From positions 124,001 to 188,000 of the forward strand of contig NZ_JAHTBN010000004.1 in NCBI RefSeq assembly GCF_019166065.1: 64,000 bases of DNA, read 5' to 3'. Shown piece after piece: positions 1 through 8,355 of the stretch (position 1 is the stretch's first letter; every line of letters begins with the position of its first letter). The translations under genes and the position numbers were made by a program. The stretch is from Candidimonas humi (lineage in GTDB: Bacteria > Pseudomonadota > Gammaproteobacteria > Burkholderiales > Burkholderiaceae_B). The notes under the pieces are model-generated. The model searched no databases. It was not told where the DNA came from and worked only from the letters and a program-made list of their open reading frames with translations.

Positions 1-178
1 GCGGGAATTCCGTCAATACCGAGATATCCATGACGGTGGCGGCGCCATGCTCGGCGTGCAGCGAGCCGGCGTCGGCCAAGTAGCGTGTGGCCCCGGGCAC
101 GGCCAGCGGCGCCCACGAGGTCGCGCACAGCGCGCTCGCGGCGAAGCACAGTCCGGCAATCGGCAGCAATCTGGTCAC
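1..178 (-). CDS. Partial exported hypothetical protein (N-terminus only)
   Basis: The reading frame opens at a GTG (178) on the minus strand and runs off the window edge, giving 59 residues. The N-terminus is a plausible signal peptide: basic VTRLLP, then a hydrophobic Ala/Leu/Cys-rich stretch ending near ATSWAP. The mature part (WAPLAVPGATRYLADAGSL) loosely resembles small periplasmic surface-adhesin-E-like proteins, which start with a Trp and a Tyr/Asp strand, but too little is visible for a family call. It lies downstream of queC on the same strand. Confidence 0.45.
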   Translation of the reverse strand, partial: MTRLLPIAGLCFAASALCATSWAPLAVPGATRYLADAGSLHAEHGAATVMDISVLTEFP

Positions 179-231
179 GAAGGCCCTGCAGGCAAGATAC
201 GGTGGAGGCTCATTCTAGCCTCAAACCCGTA

Positions 232-942
232 TCAGTCTGTGGCTGCTTGTGCGCTCATATAGTTTGCGTAGCCTTTGGCCCGCAGTTCGCAGGCGGGGCA
301 GGCGCCGCAGCCATAGCCCCAGGGATGGCGCTGGCGGCGTTCGCCCAGGTAGCAGGTGTGGGTGCTTTCCTTGATCAATTCCACCAGGAGCCGGCCGCCG
401 ATTTGCTCCGCCAGCCGCCAGGTCGCGGCCTTGTCCAGCCACATCAGCGGGGTTTCCACGACCAGCGGCATATCCATGCCCAGGCTGAGCGAGACCTGCA
501 GCGATTTCAAGGTGTTGTCGCGGCAGTCCGGATAGCCCGAATAATCGGTTTCGCACATGCCGCCGACCAGCACCGACAGCCCGCGGCGGTAGGCCAGGGC
601 CGCGGCAAAGGTGAAGAACAGCAGGTTGCGCCCAGGTACGAAGGTGTTGGGCAGGCCGTTGCGCTCGAACGCGATGCTGGCGTCACGGGTCAGTGCGGTG
701 TCGCTGAGCCGCCCGAGCACGCCCAGGTCCAGCATGTGATCCTCGCCCAGGCGCTCGGCCCAGTCGGGGCGGCCGGCGCGCAGGGCCTCGAGCACCGTCT
801 TGCGGCACTCGAGTTCGACGGCATGGCGCTGGCCGTAGTCGAAGCCTATGGTCTCGACCTGCGCATAGCGCTGCAGGGCCCAGGCCAGGCAGGTGGTGGA
901 GTCCTGGCCTCCGGAAAAGAGTACGAGTGCTTTGTCGTGCAT
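232..942 (-). CDS. queC: 7-cyano-7-deazaguanine synthase QueC
   Basis: 236 aa, the usual length for QueC. The enzyme converts 7-carboxy-7-deazaguanine, ammonia and ATP to preQ0 in queuosine tRNA-modification biosynthesis; it is cytosolic. The N-terminal PP-loop motif [11 protein letters not shown] (residues 8-18) binds ATP. Near the C-terminus the zinc-site cysteines are visible in HTCYLGERR and YGCGACPAC. The gene starts 36 bp after the histidine kinase stop on the same strand, so it may be cotranscribed with the two-component genes. No other queuosine gene is in the window. Confidence 0.95.
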   Translation of the reverse strand: MHDKALVLFSGGQDSTTCLAWALQRYAQVETIGFDYGQRHAVELECRKTVLEALRAGRPDWAERLGEDHMLDLGVLGRLSDTALTRDASIAFERNGLPNTFVPGRNLLFFTFAAALAYRRGLSVLVGGMCETDYSGYPDCRDNTLKSLQVSLSLGMDMPLVVETPLMWLDKAATWRLAEQIGGRLLVELIKESTHTCYLGERRQRHPWGYGCGACPACELRAKGYANYMSAQAATD

Positions 943-978
943 GATGATCGTGGGGTGTGTCGCGTGTGTATGTATGGA

Positions 979-2448
979 TCAGGAGCCTGCCGCGGGCAGC
1001 TCGAAGCTGAACGTGGCCCCTGCGCCGGCGCCTTGCTCCAGGCGGATGTCGCTGCCGTGCAGTTGCAAAATGCGGCGCACGATCAGCAGGCCGAGGCCGC
1101 CGCCTTCGTGGTCGCCGCGGCTGAAGGCCGAAGGCCTCTTGAACAGCGTCTCGCGCAATTCCGCGGGGACGCCGGGGCCTTCGTCGCTGATCCGCACGCC
1201 TACGCTTGCCCCTTGCTTATGCAGGGCCACGCACACAGTGCCGCGGGGCGGGCTGTGGCGGATCGCATTGTCCAGCAGATTGGTCAGCACGCGCTCGATC
1301 ATGCCCAGGTCGGCGGAGACTGCAGGCAGGGGACGCGGCATGTCGGCGCGCAGGCGCAACTGGCGCGCCTCGGCGGCCAGCTCGAATTTCTGGAACACGT
1401 CCTGCACCAGGTCGGCCAGCGAGAAATCTTCTTTCTCGGCCTGCACCAGGCCGGATTCCAGGCGCGCCAGTTCGAACAGTTCCTGGGCCAGGCGGCCCAC
1501 CTTGCGGCTCTGGCCCAGCGCAATCTCGAGATAGCGGCGGCGTTCGGCGGCATCGAGCGTGTCGGCCTTCAGCAGCAGGGTTTCGAGATAGCCATGCAAA
1601 GAAGTCAGCGGCGTGCGCAGGTCGTGCGAAATATTCGCCACCATTTCGCGGCGATCCTGGTCCTGCCGGCTGAGTTCCGCCCATTGGTCGCTGATGCGCT
1701 GCGCCATCTGGCCGAACGCCTGGCGCAGCACCAGGATCTCGTCGCGCTCGCCGCCGTTCAGGGGCGGCGCCGGTGGCAGCACCGCGGCGGAGTCGCCGCT
1801 GTCGAAATCGCGCACCGCTGCGGTCAGCTTGCGCAAGGGCCGGGTAATGAGCTGGAAAGCGACCAGCCCGGCAATCAGGCCCAGCAGCGCCACCAGTGCG
1901 ATCGACCAGATGACGGTATGCAGGGTGGAACTGGCATTCAGGTCGGCGGCCAGGGCGTCGCGATTCTCGCCCATCAGCACCACGTAGATATAGCCATGGT
2001 CGCGGCCGTCGATATACAGCGGGGCGGCGCTGAACACCTTGCGGCCGTGCAGGCTGCGCGGATCGTCGCCCAGCACCGGCAGCGGCGCGCCCGCCAGCAG
2101 TTGGCGGATGGGCGCGACATCCACGCTGTCGCGCTTCAGGTGGCCCGGGGGAGCGTCGTTGCCCATGATGCGGCCCTGCGGGTCGAGCAGATAGACCTCG
2201 ACGCTGGGGTTGACCGCCATCAATTGCGAGAACAGCCGGCGCACCGCCTGCGGCCGCAAGCCTGCACTGTCCATCAATTGGCTGTTGCCGGCGATCTGGC
2301 GCGCCAGGTCCAGGGACACGCGCTGCACGATCTCTTGTTCGTGCCGGGTGCTGCCGGCGACCTGCAGCCACGCTGATGCGCCGAAGCAGGCCAGCAGCAG
2401 CACGGCGAACACCGCCGACAGGCGCTGGGTCAGCGTCAGGCGGTTCAA
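979..2448 (-). CDS. Membrane sensor histidine kinase
   Basis: 489 aa from a TTG start that overlaps the response-regulator stop (TTGA). Transmembrane helix 1 is at residues 12-30 and helix 2 at about 177-200, enclosing a periplasmic sensor region of about 145 residues. A HAMP segment (ITRPLRKL) follows. The H-box is ISHDLRTPLTSLHGY with phospho-acceptor His275. The N-box (LLDNAIRHSPP) and the G-boxes (ISDEGPGVP, GGGLGLLIVRRI) of the HATPase domain are intact. It should autophosphorylate and pass the phosphate to the adjacent OmpR-type regulator. The signal cannot be read from the sequence. An upstream in-frame ATG at 2517 lies inside the regulator gene and would add an Arg/Gly-rich tail, so TTG is preferred. 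Confidence 0.88.
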   Translation of the reverse strand: MNRLTLTQRLSAVFAVLLLACFGASAWLQVAGSTRHEQEIVQRVSLDLARQIAGNSQLMDSAGLRPQAVRRLFSQLMAVNPSVEVYLLDPQGRIMGNDAPPGHLKRDSVDVAPIRQLLAGAPLPVLGDDPRSLHGRKVFSAAPLYIDGRDHGYIYVVLMGENRDALAADLNASSTLHTVIWSIALVALLGLIAGLVAFQLITRPLRKLTAAVRDFDSGDSAAVLPPAPPLNGGERDEILVLRQAFGQMAQRISDQWAELSRQDQDRREMVANISHDLRTPLTSLHGYLETLLLKADTLDAAERRRYLEIALGQSRKVGRLAQELFELARLESGLVQAEKEDFSLADLVQDVFQKFELAAEARQLRLRADMPRPLPAVSADLGMIERVLTNLLDNAIRHSPPRGTVCVALHKQGASVGVRISDEGPGVPAELRETLFKRPSAFSRGDHEGGGLGLLIVRRILQLHGSDIRLEQGAGAGATFSFELPAAGS

Positions 2449-3188
2449 GGCGCTGCCCCCTGAGCCGTGGCGCCGCCGGCGGCCGGCGCCGCCGAAAATT
2501 TGTAGCCCCGTCCCCATACCGTGAGGATGCGCCGCGGGTCGGCCGGGTCGGCCTCGATCTTGTTGCGCAGCCGGTGTATGTGCGTGTTGACGGTATGCTC
2601 GTAGCCGTCATGCATATAGCCCCAGACCTGGTTCAGCAGGTCGAGCCGCGAATACACCTGGTCCGGGTGGCGTGCGAAAAAATACAGCAGGTCGAACTCG
2701 CGCGGCGTCAGGTCTATGGCGTGGCCATCCAGGCTGGCGACACGCGCCAGCGGATCGATGCGCAGGCCGTCCAGGTCCAGCATGCCGGCGTCGGCGCGCA
2801 AGTCGCGTGCCATGGCGTCGCTGCGCCGCAGCAGCGCCTTGACGCGGGCCACCAGTTCCAGCATGGAAAACGGCTTGGCGAGATAGTCGTCGGCGCCCAG
2901 CTCCAGTCCCAGTATGCGATGCACTTCGCTGGAGCGCGCGCTGGTGATGATGATGGGCGTATAGCGGGCCATGGAGCGGGCGCGCTTGCACAGTTCCAGG
3001 CCGTCCATGCCGGGCAGCATCAGGTCCAGGACCAGGGCGTCCCAGGCGCCGTTTTCCAGCAGCCGCAGGCCTTCGACGCCGTCGGCCGCGTGCGCGACCT
3101 CATAGCCTTCGTCGCCCAGGTGCAGGCAGAGCAGCTCGGCGATGTGGCGGTCGTCTTCCACCACGAGTATGTGTTTCCTGGCGTCCAT
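2445..3188 (-). CDS. OmpR/PhoB-family response regulator
   Basis: 247 aa. The receiver domain has the acidic pair in VVEDDRHI, phospho-acceptor Asp55 (LVLDLMLPG), the TSARS switch and Lys105 (YLAKPFS). A C-terminal winged-helix DNA-binding domain contains LTPREFDLLYFFARHP and the terminal WGRGYKF hairpin. The start at 3188 (MDARKH) places the receiver at residue 6. A longer frame exists upstream but adds 45 Arg-rich residues unlike any receiver. The gene overlaps the kinase by 4 bp and the pair is surely cognate. Target genes are unknown. Confidence 0.92.
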   Translation of the reverse strand: MDARKHILVVEDDRHIAELLCLHLGDEGYEVAHAADGVEGLRLLENGAWDALVLDLMLPGMDGLELCKRARSMARYTPIIITSARSSEVHRILGLELGADDYLAKPFSMLELVARVKALLRRSDAMARDLRADAGMLDLDGLRIDPLARVASLDGHAIDLTPREFDLLYFFARHPDQVYSRLDLLNQVWGYMHDGYEHTVNTHIHRLRNKIEADPADPRRILTVWGRGYKFSAAPAAGGATAQGAAP

Positions 3189-3531
3189 GGGATTCGGGCT
3201 TGTTCGCGCTAAAAGATTACTGCGCCGTAGGGCAAGCGGGCGCTTGCATCGGCGCCGGCTCGCTGCGCTGGGTGTGTCCGGCGGGCCGTCCGCTGTCATT
3301 ATGCGCAAATCCGGCGCCGTCAATTATCACAATTAATTTAACTTTACGTGAGGATTTCGGGAACTGTGGCGAGGAATAATGCTTATGTCGCCCTTGCCCG
3401 GATTTTCGTTTGCCTCTCGCTCGATGCAGCGAGGCTACCGGGAAGGTCCGGCCTATAGCGGATTCGGCGGCAATCGGACTCGAAATGCGAAGCCGCTCAT
3501 TCAGCGGCACGTTCTTACGGAGAGAAGCATC
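3189..3531. promoter_or_regulatory. Divergent intergenic region, regulator / MXKDX gene
   Basis: A 343-bp gap between the minus-strand response regulator and the plus-strand repeat protein. It must hold both promoters. The only conspicuously AT-rich core is at about 3318-3350 (ttatcacaattaatttaac), a likely promoter area. I see no convincing gene here. The MXKDX gene has an AGAGAAG-type ribosome site just before 3532. Confidence 0.4.
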
Positions 3532-3858
3532 ATGAGGAAAATCACCATTCCATGCCTGGCGGCAGCCATTCTGGCCGTGGGCTCCATGACGGCCGCTGCC
3601 GCGGCCGACAGCATGCATAAAGACTCCATGTCGAAATCGGGCATGATGAGTCATGACATGTCCGGGGGAAGCATGTCCAAAGATTCCATGTCCAAGGGTT
3701 CGATGTCCAAGGGTTCGATGTCTAAAGACTCCATGTCCAAGAACGGCATGGGGAAGGGATCCATGCACAAGCAGTCCATGGGCAAGGGCAAGATGTCGAA
3801 GGATTCCATGGGCAAGAACGCCATGGACGGCATGGACAAGAACGGCATGAAGAAATAG
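3532..3858 (+). CDS. Pentapeptide MXKDX repeat protein (exported)
   Basis: 108 aa. An N-terminal signal peptide (MRKITIPCLAAAILAVGSM, then TAAAAADS) precedes a mature region made almost wholly of Met-Ser-Lys-Asp/Gly-Ser units such as MSKDSMSKGS. Met, Ser and Lys dominate and there is no Cys or Trp. It matches the described low-complexity family of MXKDX pentapeptide repeat proteins of beta-proteobacteria, whose function is unknown. A periplasmic metal-binding (Met-rich) role is possible but is only inference. The start at 3532 follows a purine-rich ribosome site; frame upstream of it has no secretion signal. Confidence 0.85.
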   Translation: MRKITIPCLAAAILAVGSMTAAAAADSMHKDSMSKSGMMSHDMSGGSMSKDSMSKGSMSKGSMSKDSMSKNGMGKGSMHKQSMGKGKMSKDSMGKNAMDGMDKNGMKK

Positions 3859-3934
3859 GGGCTGGCAGCAAGCGGAATGACCGGGTGGGTGCGCTTGCCG
3901 CGCGTGGTGTTTCGGCCCGGCGTCGGGCCGGGTG

Positions 3935-3993
3935 GTTAGGCAGGCAGGTTAGGCAGGCAGGTTAGGCAGGCAGGTTAGGCAGGCAGGTTAGGC
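3935..3993. repeat. 13-bp tandem repeat, about 4.5 copies
   Basis: Four perfect copies of gttaggcaggcag (3935-3947, 3948-3960, 3961-3973, 3974-3986) and a partial fifth (3987-3993). The array lies between the MXKDX gene and trhO, just before a terminator-like hairpin. The unit length is not a multiple of three and the array is non-coding, so slippage would change spacing rather than a protein. Confidence 0.95.
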
Positions 3994-4015
3994 GGGCTCG
4001 GACGTCGGCCGCGTT

Positions 4016-4064
4016 AAAATGACGCAGCCCCGGTTCGTCGAGAGATTCCGGGGCTGTCATTTTT
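4016..4064 (+). terminator. Strong intrinsic-terminator-like hairpin before trhO
   Basis: Stem arms cagccccgg (4025-4033) and ccggggctg (4048-4056) are extended by aaaatga (4016-4022) and tcatttt (4057-4063), with a run of Ts at 4060-4064. It is nearly symmetrical, so it could act in either direction. It ends only 20 bp before the trhO ATG, leaving no room for a separate promoter between them. Confidence 0.75.
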
Positions 4065-4084
4065 CCACACTAGCCTCTCCCCTC

Positions 4085-5077
4085 ATGTCGAAATTCCTGG
4101 TCGCCGCACTCTATAAATTCGTCCGGCTCGAAGACCACGCCGCGTTGCGGGGCCCCCTGCTGGACTATTGCGAGGCCCATGGGGTCAAAGGCACTTTGCT
4201 GCTGGCCGCAGAAGGCATCAACGGCACCATAGCGGGGCCGCAGGCGGGCGTCCATGCCGTGCTCGCGCACTTGCGCGCCGATCCGCGCATGGCCGATCTG
4301 TCGCACAAGGAATCGTGGGCCGGCGAGATGCCGTTCTACCGCATGAAGGTCAAGCTCAAGCGCGAGATCGTCACCATGGGCGTGCCGGATATCCAGCCGC
4401 AGTCCATGGCGGGCACTTATGTCGGGCCGGCGGACTGGAACCGGCTCGTCGACGATCCGCAAGTCGTGGTCGTGGATGTCCGCAACGACTACGAGGTGTC
4501 GATAGGTTCGTTTGCCGGCGCCGTGAATCCGCACACCTCCAGCTTTTCCGAATTTCCCGATTGGGTACGCACCCAATCGCAGCCCGGCGGCGTGCTCAGC
4601 GGCAAATCCCGGGTGGCCATGTTCTGCACCGGCGGCATACGCTGCGAGAAATCCACCGCCTATCTGCGCACACAGGGCTTCGACGAGGTCTACCACCTGG
4701 AAGGCGGCATACTCAAGTACCTGGAAAACGTCGCCGCCGAGGACAGCCGCTGGCAGGGCGAATGCTTCGTCTTCGACGAGCGCGTGTCGGTCGTCCATGG
4801 CCTGGAGCGCGGCAGCTACGGCTTATGCCGCGCCTGCCGCCAACCCGTCAGCGAACAGGACAAATTGTCGGAATTCTATGTCGAGGGCGTAAGCTGCCCG
4901 CACTGCCACGGCCGCCACGACGATGCACGCAAGCAGCGCTTTGCCGAGCGCCAGAGGCAGGTCGATCTGGCGCGTGGCCGCGGCCGCAGGCATGTCGGCG
5001 TGCGGCTCGCTCCTGCGGCGGATGCGACGGCGGCGGGTGCGACAGTGGCGGATATGCCTGAGGCGGAACCGAGCTGA
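4085..5077 (+). CDS. trhO: tRNA uridine(34) hydroxylase TrhO (YceA-type rhodanese)
   Basis: 330 aa. TrhO-family proteins hydroxylate U34 of tRNAs as the first step to 5-methoxyuridine or cmo5U, using oxygen. The sequence shows an N-terminal acylphosphatase-like domain (about 1-100), a rhodanese domain with the active-site loop [10 protein letters not shown] (Cys181), and a C-terminal tail with CRAC and CPHCHG pairs that could bind zinc. The start at 4085 ([12 protein letters not shown]) fits the family; the longer frame from 4019 would translate the hairpin. It is a single gene facing away from fabI. Confidence 0.92.
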   Translation: MSKFLVAALYKFVRLEDHAALRGPLLDYCEAHGVKGTLLLAAEGINGTIAGPQAGVHAVLAHLRADPRMADLSHKESWAGEMPFYRMKVKLKREIVTMGVPDIQPQSMAGTYVGPADWNRLVDDPQVVVVDVRNDYEVSIGSFAGAVNPHTSSFSEFPDWVRTQSQPGGVLSGKSRVAMFCTGGIRCEKSTAYLRTQGFDEVYHLEGGILKYLENVAAEDSRWQGECFVFDERVSVVHGLERGSYGLCRACRQPVSEQDKLSEFYVEGVSCPHCHGRHDDARKQRFAERQRQVDLARGRGRRHVGVRLAPAADATAAGATVADMPEAEPS

Positions 5078-5157
5078 CTCGCATTCGCGGCGGCGCCTCA
5101 GTGGCGCCGCAAAGGCCCTGTATCAGCGGCTCGCCCGCCAGGAGCGCGCTGCGCGCC

Positions 5158-5940
5158 TTATTCCATGCCCGGCGTGACGGTGGAGAAGCCCGCGTCCACG
5201 TGGGTGATTTCGCCCGTGACGCCCGCCGCCAGGTCCGACAGCAGGAAGGCGGCGACATTGCCGACGTCTTCGATGGTGACGTTGCGGCGCAGCGGGGCGT
5301 TCGCCTCGACGAATTTCAGGATCGACGAGAAATCCTTGATGCCGCTGGCCGCCAGGGTCTTGATGGGGCCGGCGGAAATCGCGTTGGCGCGTATGCCCAG
5401 CGGGCCGAGCGCGCTGGCCAGGTAGCGTACGCTGGCTTCCAGCGAGGCCTTGGCCAGGCCCATGGTGTTGTAGTTGGGAACGACTTTTTCGGCACCCAGG
5501 TAGGTCAGCGTCAGCACCGAGCTGCTGCGGCCCTTGAGCAGCGGCAGCGCGGCCTTGGCCAGCGCCGGAAAGCTATAGGCCGAGATGTCGTGGGCGACGC
5601 GGAAGGCTTCGCGCGACAGGCCGTCGAGAAAATCGCCGGCGATGGCTTCGCGGGGCGCGAAGCCTATGGAGTGCACCAGCCCGTCCAGTCCGTCCCAGCG
5701 GGATTGCAGCGCGCTCATGGCCGCATCGATCTGGGCGTCGTCGGCTACGTCGCAAGGCAGCACGATGTCGCTGCCGAATTCGGCGGCGAATTCGCCGACG
5801 CGGTCCTTGAAGCGGTCGCCCACGTAGGTGAAGGCCAATTGCGCGCCTTGTTGATGGCAGGCGCGCGCGATGCCGTAGGCGATCGAGCGGTTGGAAAGCA
5901 CGCCCGTGACCAGGATGCGCTTGCCGTTCAGGAAACCCAT
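5158..5940 (-). CDS. fabI: Enoyl-[acyl-carrier-protein] reductase FabI
   Basis: 260 aa, typical FabI length. It catalyses the NADH-dependent last step of each fatty-acid elongation cycle in the cytosol and is the usual target of triclosan-type inhibitors. Visible features are the divergent SDR nucleotide loop [17 protein letters not shown], the SIGFAP loop, and the FabI catalytic set Tyr147 (TYLGAEK) and Tyr157-x6-Lys164 ([11 protein letters not shown]). A GAGGA ribosome site precedes the ATG at 5940. It is flanked by trhO (convergent) and mltD (same strand, 186 bp upstream). Confidence 0.97.
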   Translation of the reverse strand: MGFLNGKRILVTGVLSNRSIAYGIARACHQQGAQLAFTYVGDRFKDRVGEFAAEFGSDIVLPCDVADDAQIDAAMSALQSRWDGLDGLVHSIGFAPREAIAGDFLDGLSREAFRVAHDISAYSFPALAKAALPLLKGRSSSVLTLTYLGAEKVVPNYNTMGLAKASLEASVRYLASALGPLGIRANAISAGPIKTLAASGIKDFSSILKFVEANAPLRRNVTIEDVGNVAAFLLSDLAAGVTGEITHVDAGFSTVTPGME

Positions 5941-6126
5941 GGTGTGATCCTCTGTGTTGTGTAGTGGTGTGGCCGTAGCGGTCCGGTCGCCAGGCGACCC
6001 GGCGCCAAGCGGATCTGCGCCAGGCGGCCTTGCGGCAGATGATACTGCGTCGAGGGGCCCTGCGACGGCCGGGCGCCGGCCTTGCGCGTCACGGGCCCGG
6101 GCTTCAGGCCCGTGCCTGTCGCGACA

Positions 6127-7512
6127 TCAACCCCGCACGCCCGTGCCCGGCACTCGCAGTTGCTTGCCGATCGCCAGCGTACCTTTCTTCAGGTTGTTGA
6201 GCCTGCGCAATTCCTGCACGGTGGTCTTGTAGCGCCTGGCCAGCGAATACAGGGTGTCTCCGTGCCGCACGGTATGGGTGCGGACGTTGACCCTGTGGCG
6301 CCGGATGACGATGTCGTTGTGCCTGCCGTGCGTCACGCGCACCGAGGCCTCTTTTTCTTCAGGCACTTCGAGGGACGCCAACTGTATGCTGCCGCCGCCG
6401 GCATCGTTGCCGGGCTTGGATACCAGCAGCACCTGGGCCACCCTGGTGCGCGAGCCGCTTATGCCGTTGACCGCCCGCAATTGGCTTACGCTCATGCCGT
6501 GCCGCTTGGCGATCGCCACGTACGATTCGCCGCGATGGGCCTTGTAGGTTTGCCAGGAGCTCAGGCGTCCCTTGTAGGCTTCCAGGTTGGCGTTGAAGAT
6601 GTCCACCCGGTTCACCGGCAGCAGCAGCGTGGGGTGATGCTCGCCCAGGATGATGGGCCGATTGAACGAGGCATTGAGCGCCTTGAAGTCGTCGACCGAC
6701 ATTTCGGCCAGCTTGGCGGCCACGGCTATGTCCATGTCGCGCGACTTCTGCACGGTGGTGAAATAGGGCGTGTTGCTGATTTCAGGCAGCACGATGCCGT
6801 ATTTCTGGGGGTTGGCGATGATGTTCTTGATGGCCTGCAGCTTGGGCACGTAGTTGCGTGTCTCGTCGGGCATGCTTATGGAGCTGTAGTCGACGAAGTC
6901 GCCGTTGCTGGCGTTCTTGCTCATGGCCTTCTGTACCGAGCCTTCCCCCCAGTTGTACGAGGCCAGGGCCAGGTACCAGTCGCCCTGCAACTGGTACAGG
7001 TAACTGAGGTAGTCCAACGCGGCGTTGGTCGAGGCTATCGGGTCGCGGCGCTCGTCGCGCCACCAGGTTTGCTGCAGGTTGTAGTGCAGGCCGGTGCTGG
7101 GAATGAACTGCCACAGCCCCGAGGCGTGGGCGCGCGAGTAGGCGGTGGGGTTGTAGGCGCTTTCCACGAAGGGCAGCAGCGCCAGTTCGGTGGGCAGGCC
7201 GCGGCGGTTGATTTCCTGGACGACGTAGTACAAGTACTTGCTGGCGCGCTCGCTCATGCGCTCTATGGCCTCGGGGTGCGAGGCATAGTAGTCCGTCCAG
7301 TACTGGGTCAGGTCGTTGTTCAGGTTGGGAATGGCGAAGCCGCGGCGGATGCGATCCCAGATGTCCTTGGGAGGGTGGGTGAGGTCGACGGTGCGCGATG
7401 TCTCGGCGGCGGAGTAATTGTGCTTTTGCCAGGCGTACTGGTGGGTATTGTTGGCGGCACAGCCGGCAAGCGCGGCCGTGACAAGCAGAATGAATAGTCG
7501 CAGGAATTTCAT
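6127..7512 (-). CDS. mltD: Membrane-bound lytic murein transglycosylase D (lipoprotein)
   Basis: 461 aa. It cleaves the MurNAc-GlcNAc bond of peptidoglycan, leaving a 1,6-anhydro end. The N-terminus is a lipoprotein signal with lipobox LAGC (Cys18). The SLT catalytic motif PFVESAYNP has Glu117, followed by ASGLWQFIPSTG. The C-terminus carries LysM-type peptidoglycan-binding repeats, the clearest being TVRHGDTLYSLARRYKTT. The start at 7512 gives the lipoprotein signal at once; an upstream in-frame start would bury it. It begins 7 bp after the gloB stop, so the two are probably cotranscribed. Confidence 0.94.
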   Translation of the reverse strand: MKFLRLFILLVTAALAGCAANNTHQYAWQKHNYSAAETSRTVDLTHPPKDIWDRIRRGFAIPNLNNDLTQYWTDYYASHPEAIERMSERASKYLYYVVQEINRRGLPTELALLPFVESAYNPTAYSRAHASGLWQFIPSTGLHYNLQQTWWRDERRDPIASTNAALDYLSYLYQLQGDWYLALASYNWGEGSVQKAMSKNASNGDFVDYSSISMPDETRNYVPKLQAIKNIIANPQKYGIVLPEISNTPYFTTVQKSRDMDIAVAAKLAEMSVDDFKALNASFNRPIILGEHHPTLLLPVNRVDIFNANLEAYKGRLSSWQTYKAHRGESYVAIAKRHGMSVSQLRAVNGISGSRTRVAQVLLVSKPGNDAGGGSIQLASLEVPEEKEASVRVTHGRHNDIVIRRHRVNVRTHTVRHGDTLYSLARRYKTTVQELRRLNNLKKGTLAIGKQLRVPGTGVRG

Positions 7513-7519
7513 CGGCGAT

Positions 7520-8335
7520 TCATTTAAAGTGATCCTTCCATGCACGCAGGGCCGCGAAAACCGTTACAGCTGAATCCAGCCGCTCTCCGGACTGGATCCG
7601 GGCGGCCTTGGCCACGCTTTCCTGTTGAGTGCGTAAAAAAGGGTTGAAATCCCGCTCGGCGCCTATGGTCGTGGGCAGGGTGGGCAGGCCTTGCGCACGC
7701 AGGCCTTGTGCTGCTTTCCACCATTCTTGCAGAGCGTCATTACCGGGTTCGACTTGAAGTGCCCAGCGCAAATTTGCTAGAGTGTACTCGTGAGCACAAC
7801 AAACAAGTGTATCCAGCGGTAAAGCCCTAAGTTTACTCACAGAATCGTACATTTGGGCGGGCGTGCCTTCAAATAATCGCCCGCAACCCCCGGAAAATAG
7901 CGTATCGCCGCAGAAAACCAAGGGTTTACCCTGGTTCATGCGCCCAAAATAGGCGATGTGGCCCGCAGTGTGGCCGGGAATATCCAGTACTTCCAGGCGT
8001 AAATCCAGGTTTTCCAGGAAAATAGCGTCACCTTGTTCCAATCTGTGGTCGCAGACCGGCAGTTGTTCCCGGGCCGGGCCATAGACCGTGGCGCCGCTGC
8101 GAGCCTGCAATTCCCGGGCACCGCCCACATGGTCGCCATGGTGGTGGGTCAGTAGTATGGCGTCCAGCGCCAGGCCGTAGCGGTCGAGCAGCCCTTGCAC
8201 CGGGGCGGCCTCGCCGGGGTCGACCACGATGGCGTGGCTGTCGCTGTAGGCCATCCATATATAGTTGTCGGATAGTGCAGGTACGGGAACCAGTTGTATC
8301 CGGTCCGAGGCGGGGTCGGGTATCGTATGTGCCAT
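7520..8335 (-). CDS. gloB: Hydroxyacylglutathione hydrolase (glyoxalase II)
   Basis: 271 aa. It hydrolyses S-D-lactoylglutathione to D-lactate and glutathione in methylglyoxal detoxification. It is a metallo-beta-lactamase fold protein with the binuclear metal motif LTHHHGDHVGG (His64-66, Asp68, His69), then PGHTAGH, FCGDTLFSGGCGR and CAHEYTLAN, which supply the other ligands and the glyoxalase II substrate region. A methyltransferase gene starts divergently only 20 bp away, so the promoters must overlap. Downstream is mltD. Confidence 0.94.
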   Translation of the reverse strand: MAHTIPDPASDRIQLVPVPALSDNYIWMAYSDSHAIVVDPGEAAPVQGLLDRYGLALDAILLTHHHGDHVGGARELQARSGATVYGPAREQLPVCDHRLEQGDAIFLENLDLRLEVLDIPGHTAGHIAYFGRMNQGKPLVFCGDTLFSGGCGRLFEGTPAQMYDSVSKLRALPLDTLVCCAHEYTLANLRWALQVEPGNDALQEWWKAAQGLRAQGLPTLPTTIGAERDFNPFLRTQQESVAKAARIQSGERLDSAVTVFAALRAWKDHFK

Positions 8336-8355
8336 AGTCAGGGAGACGCGGGTCT

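Noticed and set aside
85-2376. 763-codon plus-strand frame over queC and the histidine kinase
   Set aside because: Shadow frame of the minus-strand genes with low-complexity composition; the minus-strand products have complete family motifs.
2445-3323. 292-aa version of the response regulator
   Set aside because: The additional 45 residues are Arg/Pro-rich and lie upstream of a normal receiver start; ATG 3188 fits the family.
3217-3768. His/Gly-rich 183-aa minus-strand frame antisense to the MXKDX gene
   Set aside because: The repeated composition mirrors the repeats of the real gene on the other strand; no signal or start context.
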